This document shows positions 42,529-50,864 of a stretch of DNA of 52,194 nucleotides, piece by piece. The stretch spans positions 1-52,194 of the forward strand of contig NZ_BNBS01000020.1 of NCBI RefSeq assembly GCF_014656075.1, in the 5' to 3' direction. Below the pieces are notes generated by a model that was given only the letters and a program-made list of their open reading frames with translations, had not been told where the DNA came from and ran no database searches. Each line of letters starts with the position of its first letter. The stretch's first letter is position 1. This DNA is from Streptomyces hydrogenans (lineage in GTDB: Bacteria > Actinomycetota > Actinomycetes > Streptomycetales > Streptomycetaceae). Made by a program: the position numbers and the translations under genes.

Positions 42529-43881
42529 ATGGTTCGAGAGTCCTCCATGATGGCGGGCATGCACCCTCGTGACGCAGAGACATGGCACGCGATCGACCAA
42601 GGCACCCGCGCGATCGACTGGGAGGCATGGTTCGGCAGCTCTGAGGGCGCCGACTACCTCACCTCCGCTGGCCATGCCCTGACTCAGCGCGCGATAGCAG
42701 GTCTCACCGAGTTCTTCCACAGTCGATGGCTACCGAGGGCGGTAAGCCCTTCTTCTGCTGCCGGCCGGGACTACGACGCCTTCGTTGGCCTGGGCAGGTT
42801 CTCTCCAGTGCTCCAGATCATGAACGGAGGAGCGCGGGGAGCGTGGGTGGAGGCAGTGCGATGGTGGGCCGCATACGCCTACCTGGAACAAGCCCGAGTG
42901 GCCGGGCTGGCCACGGTCAAGAGGGACGCCCGCCAGGACGTCACCCAGTCCCGCTTCCTGCACACCCAGACGCAGGCCCGTCTCGCGCTTCTCGGGGCAG
43001 CGCACGGTGAACAGGTTGAGCTGGAGCCGTCAAAATCCAGCGGCGGCCCCGGTGATGTCCGCATCGGCCCGGTCTTCATCGAGGTTGTCACCTTCGCCGA
43101 AGACCAGAAGTTCAAAGACTACGAGCGGTTCCAAAACGACTGCCGGATGCATCTTTTCACGCTCGACAGAGGCCGTGAAATCTACTGGGAGGGGGACTTC
43201 CCAGAACTCCTCGCTGCCAGCGACTTCGCGAGCTGGAAGGAGCGCACCACAGAGGCTGCCCAACAGTGCGCGGACTCGGGGGAGCCAGTCAATGTGCTCA
43301 GCAACGCCGGCAGACGGCTGTCCGTCCACCCCGGCATAGCACCCCAGGGCACCAAACTGTCCGGGGATGTTGTGGAGAGCGACCAGGGCATCAGGCTCCT
43401 GAGCAAGGTGCGTGGCAAGTGCCTCAAAACGAGGGGAGCTGGCACTGCGTGGATCTGGGTGGAGGACCACAGTGGCCTCTTCCACTTCGGGACGCCCTTC
43501 GCTGAGATGTCGCTCGCGGACAAGACCGATGCGCTCGCAGACCTGCTTGAGCCCCTGCTGGCGGAACACGTCCACGTTGCCGGGATCGTCGTTTCGAACG
43601 GCGGTCGCCGAGCCCTCCCGCTCCCCCCGAACGATGACGCGCCCCGTCGCATCGCGCAGGGCTTCCGGCGTGGGCTTCCCCTCGACCGGGTCCGCGAGAC
43701 GATCGTGATCCCCAGACGGATCATGCTGCCCGAGCAGACCGCCCTCATCGCCAGGATGTGCGACGTGGAAGCCGACTCGCTCGACTGGGCCCTGGGAGAG
43801 CTTGGGGTGCCTGGAGGCGTAGGGGCGCTGCTGGTCGGTTCCACTGTGTCACCACCAGTGTCCCGACTGTGGACCCCATGA
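42529..43881 (+). CDS. Unknown 450-residue cargo protein
   Basis: A 450-residue soluble protein. The N-terminal third is helical (MHPRDAETWHAIDQGTRAID). The middle contains GPGDVRIGPVFIEVVTF followed by charged residues, which resembles a degenerate PD-(D/E)XK strand pair (Asp, then Glu), and QNDCRMHLF. A later ALADLLEPLLAEHVHVAGIV strand precedes a basic C-terminal region. The ATG at 42529 follows a palindromic operator. It lies between two copies of the 84-bp repeat together with a lipoprotein gene. No family recognised. Confidence 0.7.
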   Translation: MVRESSMMAGMHPRDAETWHAIDQGTRAIDWEAWFGSSEGADYLTSAGHALTQRAIAGLTEFFHSRWLPRAVSPSSAAGRDYDAFVGLGRFSPVLQIMNGGARGAWVEAVRWWAAYAYLEQARVAGLATVKRDARQDVTQSRFLHTQTQARLALLGAAHGEQVELEPSKSSGGPGDVRIGPVFIEVVTFAEDQKFKDYERFQNDCRMHLFTLDRGREIYWEGDFPELLAASDFASWKERTTEAAQQCADSGEPVNVLSNAGRRLSVHPGIAPQGTKLSGDVVESDQGIRLLSKVRGKCLKTRGAGTAWIWVEDHSGLFHFGTPFAEMSLADKTDALADLLEPLLAEHVHVAGIVVSNGGRRALPLPPNDDAPRRIAQGFRRGLPLDRVRETIVIPRRIMLPEQTALIARMCDVEADSLDWALGELGVPGGVGALLVGSTVSPPVSRLWTP

Positions 43882-43898
43882 AGTTGGCTGCATGACGT

Positions 43899-43936
43899 CG
43901 TGCGAGGACAATGACCCCAGAGGGGGACCTCGCACG
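43899..43936 (+). promoter_or_regulatory. Leader hairpin of lipoprotein gene
   Basis: CGTGCGAGG (43899-43907) pairs perfectly with CCTCGCACG (43928-43936), with an inner CCCC-AGA-GGGG. It ends just before the ribosome binding site of the gene at 43950. Confidence 0.5.
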
Positions 43937-43949
43937 AAAGAAGAGCCCC

Positions 43950-44315
43950 ATGAGCCGTCTCGGAGTCAGCATTCTCCTCGTGGCGGCGGTGGGCGCCGTT
44001 TCAGTCGGCTGCGGGAGCAGCGACGGAGGCGCCCCCGCGGCAGTGACCCAGGAGAGCACCCAGAGCGCAGCGGAGCAGCAGGACGCTGCCTTCCTCGCGC
44101 TGCTTGATAAGCACGGGGTGCTCTCGGCGAAGTCGGATGCCGCGCTCGTGAAAATCGGCCGGGAGGTCTGCGAGCAGGCCGACATGCTGCCGGAGTTCGC
44201 AGAAGGCATTGCTATGCAAATTCAGTCCAAGGACCCCTCGTTGGACGATGAGGAGTACCAGACCGTCTTCCAGGCCGCGGTGAAGACTTACTGCCCTGCG
44301 GAAGCTGGGTCGTAG
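43950..44315 (+). CDS. DUF732-type lipoprotein
   Basis: A 121-residue protein with a lipoprotein signal (LGVSILLVAAVGAVSVGC, lipid attached at Cys). The mature part, DAAFLALLDKHGV and ALVKIGREVCEQAD, with a last Cys near the end (KTYCPA), matches the DUF732 pattern of short actinobacterial secreted proteins. AAGAAGAG precedes the ATG. It is the second gene in the cargo segment between the repeats. Likely on the outer face of the membrane. Confidence 0.75.
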   Translation: MSRLGVSILLVAAVGAVSVGCGSSDGGAPAAVTQESTQSAAEQQDAAFLALLDKHGVLSAKSDAALVKIGREVCEQADMLPEFAEGIAMQIQSKDPSLDDEEYQTVFQAAVKTYCPAEAGS

Positions 44316-44318
44316 CAG

Positions 44319-44459
44319 CTACCGGTCCGTCACGCGGATCCCGATCGTGCGCTCGTCGGTCCGTCCCTGGCTGGTCGTGATGCGGCAGGCGACCTCGTAG
44401 GTGGTTCCGAGGGCCCCGCCGGACAGCCGCACGGTCACCGTGCTGGCGTCGTGGGACAT
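44319..44459 (-). pseudogene. Fragment B of a fibre-region gene (3' end)
   Basis: A 46-residue frame (MSHDASTVTVRLSGG to RVTDR) homologous to the C-terminal half of the gene at 50865-51140 and to fragment A; 84 bp (44319-44402) are identical to A. It starts 22 bases after the stop of the next minus-strand gene with only a weak ribosome site, so it may be a remnant or a short functional version. Confidence 0.65.
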
Positions 44460-44481
44460 CGGTAGGCACCGGCCCGCCCCC

Positions 44482-45258
44482 TTACCCGATGACCTGCGCC
44501 CGGGGCCGTATCGCCGGCGTCGGCTTGTTCGACGTTCCCGTGGCGGATGCCACCGCAGTCGGAGACGCGCTCAGGTCCGCGCCGGCGGCCCGGAGCCCGA
44601 TCGTGCGCTCGACGGAGGCCGTGATGACGTCGTTGGCGTCGAACGAGACTCCGCCGTGCGTTCCCGGCGCCACCTGCACGACCCCGTCGGTGACGAGCCG
44701 GCCGCCGTAGGCGACGGTGCCGCCGCGGCTGCCGAACTGTAGGCGGGTGGACACGCCGGTTGTGGTGAACGAGGGCTCCGACGTGATCGTGCTTCCTGCA
44801 CTGATCAGCTCCCGCGATGCCCGGAAATGCAGCAGCAGACACGTGGCCGTCGTCGTGATGTTCGGCGTGGAGACGGTGTCCGTACCCGTGGTGCTGCTGT
44901 TCGTCTGCGCGTCGACGGGCGTGGTGTTGTCGACGCCCCGGAAGGCGTAGATCGCGCCGCACATGGGAGCGGCGTTGCTGTTGTCGTCCGTGAAGGTGTA
45001 GCTGGCCCCTTCGGAGCCCCCGGCGACCCTGTAGTAGGCGTTCGTCACGAAGGACACCGTCGGGTGGACATAGTTGTGGATCAGCGTCCAGCCTGCGGGT
45101 GGGGTGATGATGGCGTTCGCCGTGATGATGAAGGCCAGCATCACGTCACCGGGCACCACCGAACCCGGCTTCGCGATGTTGCAGGTAGAGGTGTTGGTCG
45201 ACGTGTTGGTCGGATAGGGGTCGGGGGTCTTGGTGCCTCCGACAGCTGAGATCGCCAC
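44482..45258 (-). CDS. Fibre-like protein with KP-GD-GW repeat
   Basis: A 258-residue, Thr/Ser/Ala-rich beta protein from a GTG start. It has one copy of the beta-sandwich signature (IAKPGSVVPGDVMLAFI, then ITPPAGWTLI), followed by a YRVAGGSEGASYTF strand and a GVDNTTPVD segment, as in the large tail gene at 21171. Probably a virion surface or receptor-binding protein. It begins 10 bases after the HNH gene stop. Confidence 0.68.
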   Translation of the reverse strand: MAISAVGGTKTPDPYPTNTSTNTSTCNIAKPGSVVPGDVMLAFIITANAIITPPAGWTLIHNYVHPTVSFVTNAYYRVAGGSEGASYTFTDDNSNAAPMCGAIYAFRGVDNTTPVDAQTNSSTTGTDTVSTPNITTTATCLLLHFRASRELISAGSTITSEPSFTTTGVSTRLQFGSRGGTVAYGGRLVTDGVVQVAPGTHGGVSFDANDVITASVERTIGLRAAGADLSASPTAVASATGTSNKPTPAIRPRAQVIG

Positions 45259-45267
45259 CTAGCCCCC

Positions 45268-45939
45268 CTATCTTCGCTCGCGCTCCAGGTACTCCGCAGC
45301 CGTGCGCAGGCGCCCGGCATCGTCATCCATCAGGCCGAGGGCCACATTGCACCTGCCGCAGAGAATGCCCCTGACGCGGCCGGTGCTGTGGCAGTGGTCG
45401 ACATGCGGTCGATTGTCCTTGCCCGGCCATTCCTTGCTGCCGCATATGGCACACGCGTGACCCTGCGCCTCCAGCATGACGACGTACTCCTCTTCGGTGA
45501 TGCCGTAGAGGTAGCTGCGCATGTATGCGGCGCGGGCACCGGGCTTGCGGTGCTTCTCTCGGTACGCACGCTTGGTGCAAGTATCTGAGCAGCACTTAGC
45601 GTTCGCGTGCTTCTCGTCAGGGATCGGCCCGCCGCACCCTTCGCACGGCTTACGCTCCGCTCGGACCTTTGCGCGCTTCGCCGCAGCCCGCTTGCGATTC
45701 TGGTGGATCTCACCGCACTTGGGGGAGCAGCATTCCGCCCTGAGGGTTACGGACTCAGGGATATCCGCGTCGCACACTGGGCAGTTCCGCTTACCCCTCT
45801 CGGCAAGCGCGGCAGCGCGCTCGTGCCGCCACTGCACCGAATCCTTACAGGACCGGGAGCAATACCTCGTAGGAGGCCGCCCCCGGCCACTGTAAACAAG
45901 ATCCTTACCGCACTTCTGACACTTCTTAAGGTCACCCAT
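45268..45939 (-). CDS. HNH/endonuclease VII-family nuclease with zinc ribbons
   Basis: A 223-residue protein. Three Cys4-type zinc motifs come first (CQKCGK with CSRSC, CPVCDAD with CSPKC, CEGCGG with CSDTC), then a recombination endonuclease VII domain (GHACAICGSKE, HVDHCHSTGRVRGILCGRCN) with the catalytic Asp-His. Less GC-rich codons than its neighbours suggest recent acquisition. It sits inside the fibre gene group like a free-standing homing endonuclease. Confidence 0.85.
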   Translation of the reverse strand: MGDLKKCQKCGKDLVYSGRGRPPTRYCSRSCKDSVQWRHERAAALAERGKRNCPVCDADIPESVTLRAECCSPKCGEIHQNRKRAAAKRAKVRAERKPCEGCGGPIPDEKHANAKCCSDTCTKRAYREKHRKPGARAAYMRSYLYGITEEEYVVMLEAQGHACAICGSKEWPGKDNRPHVDHCHSTGRVRGILCGRCNVALGLMDDDAGRLRTAAEYLERERR

Positions 45940-45980
45940 GAGGACAGTTTACCCACCACTCTAAGTGGTAAATCCGCAGG

Positions 45981-46469
45981 TCAGACAGTTATTCTGAACA
46001 AACCGTTGGCATGCCAGACGACCGTGAAGGTGCCAGTGGTGACGCTCTGTGCCCCCCCAAAGTAGTGGTAGCTGATGCCCTGGTCCGCGACGGTGCCCGC
46101 AGTGATGCTGTCGTCGTAGACCAGGCAGCCGTACGCGTTCGTGATGGTCACCGTGTTGCTGTGGGTGGTGTCCGCCGCGTCGAACATCACGACGCCGCTG
46201 CCCTGGTCCGTCACGGCCTTCGAGGAGAGCGCGATGCCGGCCACCGGCCAGTCATCCGAGCCGTCGGTGTCGTTGAGGGCGTTGGTGTTCGCCCAGGTGC
46301 CGGTGTTGTACCCGGTGGAGCCGACCGCGGCGTCCTTGTCCGGGGTGATGCTGTTGTTGTAGAGGGCCGCCTTGACCGTGTCGCTGTCGAGGCCCGTGTA
46401 GCCGGTGCCGCTCGCCTCCTGGGTCATCTTGGCCCACTCGACGAACATGGCGCTGCCAGACCATGCCAT
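45981..46469 (-). CDS. Putative virion structural protein
   Basis: A 162-residue beta-rich protein, Thr/Asn/Asp-rich (TVKAALYNNSITPDKDAAVG), typical of small phage structural proteins. GGAGTG precedes the ATG. It is adjacent to a zinc-ribbon gene with coupled start and stop. An inverted repeat ACCACT-CTA-AGTGGT at 45955-45969 lies just downstream and may end its transcript. Confidence 0.6.
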   Translation of the reverse strand: MAWSGSAMFVEWAKMTQEASGTGYTGLDSDTVKAALYNNSITPDKDAAVGSTGYNTGTWANTNALNDTDGSDDWPVAGIALSSKAVTDQGSGVVMFDAADTTHSNTVTITNAYGCLVYDDSITAGTVADQGISYHYFGGAQSVTTGTFTVVWHANGLFRITV

Positions 46470-46470
46470 G

Positions 46471-46812
46471 TCAGTTCACTCCGCTTCGTGTAGTTGCGCA
46501 CGGTGCCAGCACCGCCACGTCGTTGCCGTCTTCGCGGGTCGTCTCGACTCGCATGATCGGGCGCTGCTCGCCGTCGTAGGTGACGGCCTCCCTGCCGATG
46601 TAGTCCTCGCGCTCGACGGCCTCGACCTTGCAGTGGGTACCGGCCGGGACGAACGGGGCGGTCAGCCCCTTCAGCCCCCGGCAGACGTGGAACCGGGTGT
46701 GCGGCTTCGCCTCGTGCGTCACGTCGGTCTGCGTGCAGTTCGGGCACTCCCAGCGCTGCTCTGCCTGAAGGAGCGGAACCTTCCTGCCGAGCAGACTCTT
46801 GATGAAGTTCAT
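46471..46812 (-). CDS. Zinc-ribbon phage protein
   Basis: A 113-residue protein with an N-terminal basic helix (MNFIKSLLGRK), a zinc ribbon (WECPNCTQTDVTHEAKPH, then HVCRGLKGLTAPF) and a beta C-terminal half (REDYIGREAVTYDGEQRP). Common in Streptomyces phages near fibre genes. Function unknown. It ends two bases before the next gene start. Confidence 0.65.
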   Translation of the reverse strand: MNFIKSLLGRKVPLLQAEQRWECPNCTQTDVTHEAKPHTRFHVCRGLKGLTAPFVPAGTHCKVEAVEREDYIGREAVTYDGEQRPIMRVETTREDGNDVAVLAPCATTRSGVN

Positions 46813-46964
46813 GCGGGCGCCCTCTCATTCGGTGGATCGTCCAGACGCTGATGACGATCGCCACCATGCAGTGATGTTTCTCCGGTGAATCCCGCCACCC
46901 ACTCGGGTGACCTCGCGCATGGATGCCTTCCGAGCCAGGCGCGGCGACATGTAGAACGCCGGGC

Positions 46965-47696
46965 ATGATCACCAACCTGATGCGACGCGGCCTGCCCGCA
47001 CTTCTCCTTGCGGCCCTTCCCTTGCTTCCCGCTTTGCCGGCGGCGGCCGACAGCCCCCTGCTGCCGAATACGGCTCCCCGCGTTCCGGAACCGCTCCCGG
47101 GCGCCGGAGCACCGGAGCAGGTGATGACGACGCTCTACGAGGCCATCGACCGCCTGCCCATCGCCGCCGAGCACCGTGAGGGGTACGACCGGCGCCTGTA
47201 CAAGCACTGGAACAAGGGCCTGAACGGCAGCGACGGGTGCAACACCCGCAAGGAGGTCATCCTCGCCGAAGCCGTCGAAGCACCCCAGGTCGCAGACCGC
47301 TGCGCGCTGACGGGCGGGTCCTGGCTCAGCAAGTACGACAACGTCACGGTCACCGACGCCGCCCGCCTCGATGTCGACCACTTCGTCCCGCTCGCTGAGG
47401 TCTACGACTCCGAGCAGACCCCGTGGAGTCCGGAGCGGCGCGAGGCGTACGCGAACGATCAGGACAGCCCCGACACCCTGATCGCCGTCACCGCGGCGTC
47501 GAACCGCTCGAAGGCGGACAAGGACCCGGCCGAATGGCTGCCGTCGGACGCCACCTACCACTGCACCTATGCCGCGACCTGGGTCGGCACGAAGCTGCGC
47601 TGGGACCTCGCCGCGGACGAGGTCGAGCGCGACGCCCTCCTCGGGCTCGCCGAAGACTGCCCCGCCACTGTCGTCACCTACGAGCCGGCGCCGTAG
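46965..47696 (+). CDS. Secreted HNH (DUF1524-type) nuclease
   Basis: A 243-residue protein with a Sec signal (LMRRGLPALLLAALPLLPAL, Ala-rich cleavage site near residue 28). The catalytic core DVDHFVPLAEVYDSE, then DNLIAVTA-type DTLIAVTAASNRSKADKDPA, is the DUF1524/GmrSD-type HNH motif used by many secreted Streptomyces nucleases. Four Cys in the mature part suggest disulphides. It is plus-strand cargo between two minus-strand groups. Possible roles are extracellular DNA degradation or killing of competitors. Confidence 0.82.
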   Translation: MITNLMRRGLPALLLAALPLLPALPAAADSPLLPNTAPRVPEPLPGAGAPEQVMTTLYEAIDRLPIAAEHREGYDRRLYKHWNKGLNGSDGCNTRKEVILAEAVEAPQVADRCALTGGSWLSKYDNVTVTDAARLDVDHFVPLAEVYDSEQTPWSPERREAYANDQDSPDTLIAVTAASNRSKADKDPAEWLPSDATYHCTYAATWVGTKLRWDLAADEVERDALLGLAEDCPATVVTYEPAP

Positions 47697-47765
47697 CCGT
47701 CTGGCCTCTCCTTGTAGGCGCCCCTTGAGCTGAGAAGCGACGCCTCGTTTTCTTGAACACACGAC

Positions 47766-49250
47766 CTAGTTGTGACAGGAGACCGAGGCGTGGCCCGCTG
47801 TCGGGCGGACGCCCGGCACCTTCGTGACCGTCGCCGCGTTTGCCGTGACCGAAGCTGCGGCCTGGCCGGCGTTCGCCTGGGTGCCGCCGAAGATGGCGAT
47901 CGTCGCCGCGAAAGCAGTTGCGGTAACCGCGACCGCGCCGGCCGAGGCGTCCACGTTCGTGACGTCCAGCACCTCGACCTGGACCTCGACCAGCTCCGCG
48001 TTGACGCGGACAGTGCTGAGGGAGTGGACTGTCGCATCCTCGGCACTGGTGCCGACGTCGATCGACTCCGAGACGCCGAGCACACCGTTCTCCATCGCGA
48101 TGGAGCTGGCGCTCGTCGTGGCAGCAGCGGCCCCGGCAGAGAAGGAGGTCGAGATGCTCGCGTCGTACGCGGTGACCGGGATGTCCGCGGAGGGGGCCTC
48201 CGGGCTCGTGTCCGCGAGGATCGTCACCGTCAGCAGAGGCAGCTCGACCACGAGCGGCACGAAGGTGACCCTGCGCTGCCCCAGGTAGTAGCCCTCCTGC
48301 GTGATGACGAGCCACCGCTCGTCCCGCTCGGGCGTCACCACGTTCTCGGCGAAGCGGCGAGTCTCGCCGCCGATGTCGACGGCCGGCAGAAGCAGCACCG
48401 ACATCGGCCCGCGCGGTTCCGTGCGCCCCGTGATGCTGACGGCGATCTCGACCAGTGCGGAGAGCGGGCCCTCGTAGAAGCCGTGGAAAGCGTCCACGGC
48501 GACGTCCGGCAGCGGCAGGTCCGCCGCCATCGTCGCCGGATAGGCCGCCGAGCCCGACATCGACACCGACGAGATCGACGGCAGGTCGACCTCCAGGACC
48601 GCCGCGTTACCGCCGGCCCGGATGGCCATCGTCACGGTGACGTTGTGGGTCTCCGTCGTCGAGGCCGTGATCGCGAGGCCGGGCTTGCTGCCCGAGCCCG
48701 CGTAGTCGCTGGTGGCCATGTACAGGCCGCCGGAGTAGGCGAACGCATTCCCGGAGGCCGCGACACCCGAGTCGGACAGCTCGGTGACGCCGGAAGCCGT
48801 GTACGTGATCGGTGTACCCGAGCTGGCGCGCCGCGCCGCCCGGAAGTACACCATCCGTCCCTGCGTGCCGCCGGACGCGGCCTCGGTGGTCATCGGCTCG
48901 GAGCTGTTGAAGGACGCGGACAGCACGGGGACGATGTCGATCGGGGTGGCGTTGTCGACCCCGCGCCACGCGGACGCCTGGCACAGCAGGGTCGCCGCGC
49001 TCGGCACCGAGAACGTGAAGCTCGACGGCTCCGATCCGCCGGCGACCTTCCGGAAGACATGCACCCGGAAGGTCTCGATGCCGTAGTCGTCGAGCTTCGT
49101 CCAGCCCGCGGGGGCGGTCACGGCCTGGTAGTTCGAGGTGACGAAGGCCGTCAGCAGGTCCCCGGAAGCAGTCCCGGTCGGCTTCGTGACCACTACCGAG
49201 GTACTGCTCGCGCTCGACCCGACCTGCGTGTTGACGTGGGAGACAGCCAC
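47766..49250 (-). CDS. Fibre-like protein, paralogue 1
   Basis: A 494-residue Ala/Ser/Val-rich beta protein from a GTG preceded by GAAGGGGG. It contains the beta-sandwich signature (VTKPTGTASGDLLTAFV, then APAGWTKL) and FRKVAGGSEPSSF. A middle segment PAVDIGGETRRFAENVVTPERDERW matches the C-terminus of the next gene (PVVDVVGETRHFGIRTVTPEREER). A long low-complexity C-terminal region follows. Probably surface-exposed in the virion. Confidence 0.68.
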   Translation of the reverse strand: MAVSHVNTQVGSSASSTSVVVTKPTGTASGDLLTAFVTSNYQAVTAPAGWTKLDDYGIETFRVHVFRKVAGGSEPSSFTFSVPSAATLLCQASAWRGVDNATPIDIVPVLSASFNSSEPMTTEAASGGTQGRMVYFRAARRASSGTPITYTASGVTELSDSGVAASGNAFAYSGGLYMATSDYAGSGSKPGLAITASTTETHNVTVTMAIRAGGNAAVLEVDLPSISSVSMSGSAAYPATMAADLPLPDVAVDAFHGFYEGPLSALVEIAVSITGRTEPRGPMSVLLLPAVDIGGETRRFAENVVTPERDERWLVITQEGYYLGQRRVTFVPLVVELPLLTVTILADTSPEAPSADIPVTAYDASISTSFSAGAAAATTSASSIAMENGVLGVSESIDVGTSAEDATVHSLSTVRVNAELVEVQVEVLDVTNVDASAGAVAVTATAFAATIAIFGGTQANAGQAAASVTANAATVTKVPGVRPTAGHASVSCHN

Positions 49251-49260
49251 CGTTCCCCCT

Positions 49261-50229
49261 TCAGTCCGTGGCGCCGAGCCTCGGCCTCACGATCCGCTCC
49301 TCGCGCTCCGGGGTGACCGTGCGGATCCCGAAATGACGCGTCTCACCGACAACGTCCACGACCGGGAGAACCAGAACGTCCAGGGAGCCGCGCGCAGCCG
49401 ATGCACCCACCACCGAGACCGTCACGACCACCGGCACGGCCAGGGTGCCGGACGGAGGAGAAGCGATCCCCGCACCCGTCATCGACGGCATCAGCAACGA
49501 CACCGCCATCGCCGCGCTGTAGCTCAGCTCACCCGAGCCCGCGGCCGACAGCAGCGGAAGGTCCACGGCGAGACTGCCCGACGCGACCGCACCCTCCTGG
49601 TTGTCCAGGATGCCGATCCACGACATCGCCGACTCCCAGGCCGCTCCCCGCGACACCGTCCTCGACGTGCTACCCGTCGCGACCGTCCCGTTCGAGTCCC
49701 ACATGCCAGGCTCGATGTTCGAGTTCGGCTGCCGGTCCCGCAGAGCTACCTCGTTCGAGGCGATGGCGTAGCTCGTCGAAGCCGACGAGTACGCCGCGGC
49801 GACCACCCGCCAGTTCGTTGCCGCCGGATTCGACACCGACGCCGTGGCGAAGCTCGCCGCCGAGCCCGTACTCGACTCACCGTCGACCGCCAGGCCGGCG
49901 ACACCGCGGTAGGCGCACACGATCGCCGCCCGATCCGCCGTACCGCCCCCCGTGAAGGAGCCGTTCCAGGACGACGGCTCCGACGCCGTCGCCGTCCTCG
50001 TCATCACGTGGATGAAGCCGTTCGCACCCCCGTAGACGTGCCCCACCGTCGTCCAGCCCGAAGGGTTCGTCACCGTCCGGTCGCCGCCACCCGAATCGAA
50101 AGTGTCGGCCGCGAAGACAGCGACGAGGAAGTCCCCGGTCGTGACGCTGGCCGGCTTGTTCAGCGTGAACGAGCTGCCGCTCGAAGCGGCCGAGTCCCAC
50201 GAAGCGGTACCGACGAAGGAGATAGCCAT
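49261..50229 (-). CDS. Fibre-like protein, paralogue 2
   Basis: A 322-residue beta protein (MAISFVGTASWDS). It has the signature LNKPASVTTGDFLVAVF with PSGWTTV, then TASEPSSWNGSF and YRGVAGL, the pattern seen in the large tail gene. The C-terminus is shared with paralogue 1. GGAGGTAGGCG precedes the ATG. Tandem duplication with the gene at 47766 is likely. Confidence 0.68.
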   Translation of the reverse strand: MAISFVGTASWDSAASSGSSFTLNKPASVTTGDFLVAVFAADTFDSGGGDRTVTNPSGWTTVGHVYGGANGFIHVMTRTATASEPSSWNGSFTGGGTADRAAIVCAYRGVAGLAVDGESSTGSAASFATASVSNPAATNWRVVAAAYSSASTSYAIASNEVALRDRQPNSNIEPGMWDSNGTVATGSTSRTVSRGAAWESAMSWIGILDNQEGAVASGSLAVDLPLLSAAGSGELSYSAAMAVSLLMPSMTGAGIASPPSGTLAVPVVVTVSVVGASAARGSLDVLVLPVVDVVGETRHFGIRTVTPEREERIVRPRLGATD

Positions 50230-50256
50230 CGCCTACCTCCTCTACACTCCCGGCCC

Positions 50257-50433
50257 ATGCGAATAGTCATGTACCGCGTCGGCGAGCACCGCAGGGCCTA
50301 CCACTGGGACGGCGCATGCCCGAGGCTCACGGGGCGGCTCGACACGGTTGAAGAGTGGGGAGCCGTGCCGGAGGAGAAAGCCCAGGCGGAGCTGGGGCTC
50401 AAGCCCTGCCAGGTGTGCGCGAAGGAGAGCTGA
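50257..50433 (+). CDS. Small Cys protein (CxxC end)
   Basis: A 58-residue protein: MRIVMYRVGEHRRAYHWDGA, CPRLTGR, and LKPCQVC near the end. The spacing (Cys, then Cys-x-x-Cys) resembles the short metal-binding fold of Ada-like or stand-alone phage zinc proteins. No strong ribosome site, but the frame lies neatly in the gap between two minus-strand genes. Possibly cargo. Confidence 0.5.
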   Translation: MRIVMYRVGEHRRAYHWDGACPRLTGRLDTVEEWGAVPEEKAQAELGLKPCQVCAKES

Positions 50434-50450
50434 ACATGTGCGATGCCGAC

Positions 50451-50849
50451 CTACGAGGTCGGCATCGTGATCGTGCCCGAGGTGATCGTGACGTTGACGC
50501 CCGATGTGATCGACGTCGTGTTCAGGTTGATCTGCTGCCCCGACGTACCCACCGAGCCGTCCAGGATCGACGAACCGCCCGACGTCGCCATCCGGAACCA
50601 CCCGGCCGTACCGGTTGCTGCCGCGGCCACCGTCAGCGGCGTGCCGTTCAGCGTGATCGTGCCGCCCGAGGCGTTACCGAAGCCCGGCGAGCCCAGCGTG
50701 AACGTGGCCAGCAGAGTGCCGCTCGCCGCGGTGTCCGCCGTCGCAGGCTGGCTGCCGGTGTAGATCTTGATCGTGCCCGCATTGCCCAGCGCCGTATCGA
50801 CCGCGTCGGACAGGCTGTTGGCGAGCGATGCAGAAAGCCGTACCGCCAT
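50451..50849 (-). CDS. Putative virion structural protein
   Basis: A 132-residue, very low-charge Thr/Ser/Gly/Ala-rich protein (TIKIYTGSQPATADTAASG) with a predicted beta fold, typical of phage decoration or fibre adaptors. Good ribosome site (AAGGGA). Neighbours are similar virion genes. Confidence 0.6.
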   Translation of the reverse strand: MAVRLSASLANSLSDAVDTALGNAGTIKIYTGSQPATADTAASGTLLATFTLGSPGFGNASGGTITLNGTPLTVAAAATGTAGWFRMATSGGSSILDGSVGTSGQQINLNTTSITSGVNVTITSGTITMPTS

Positions 50850-50864
50850 GTCGTATATCCCTTC

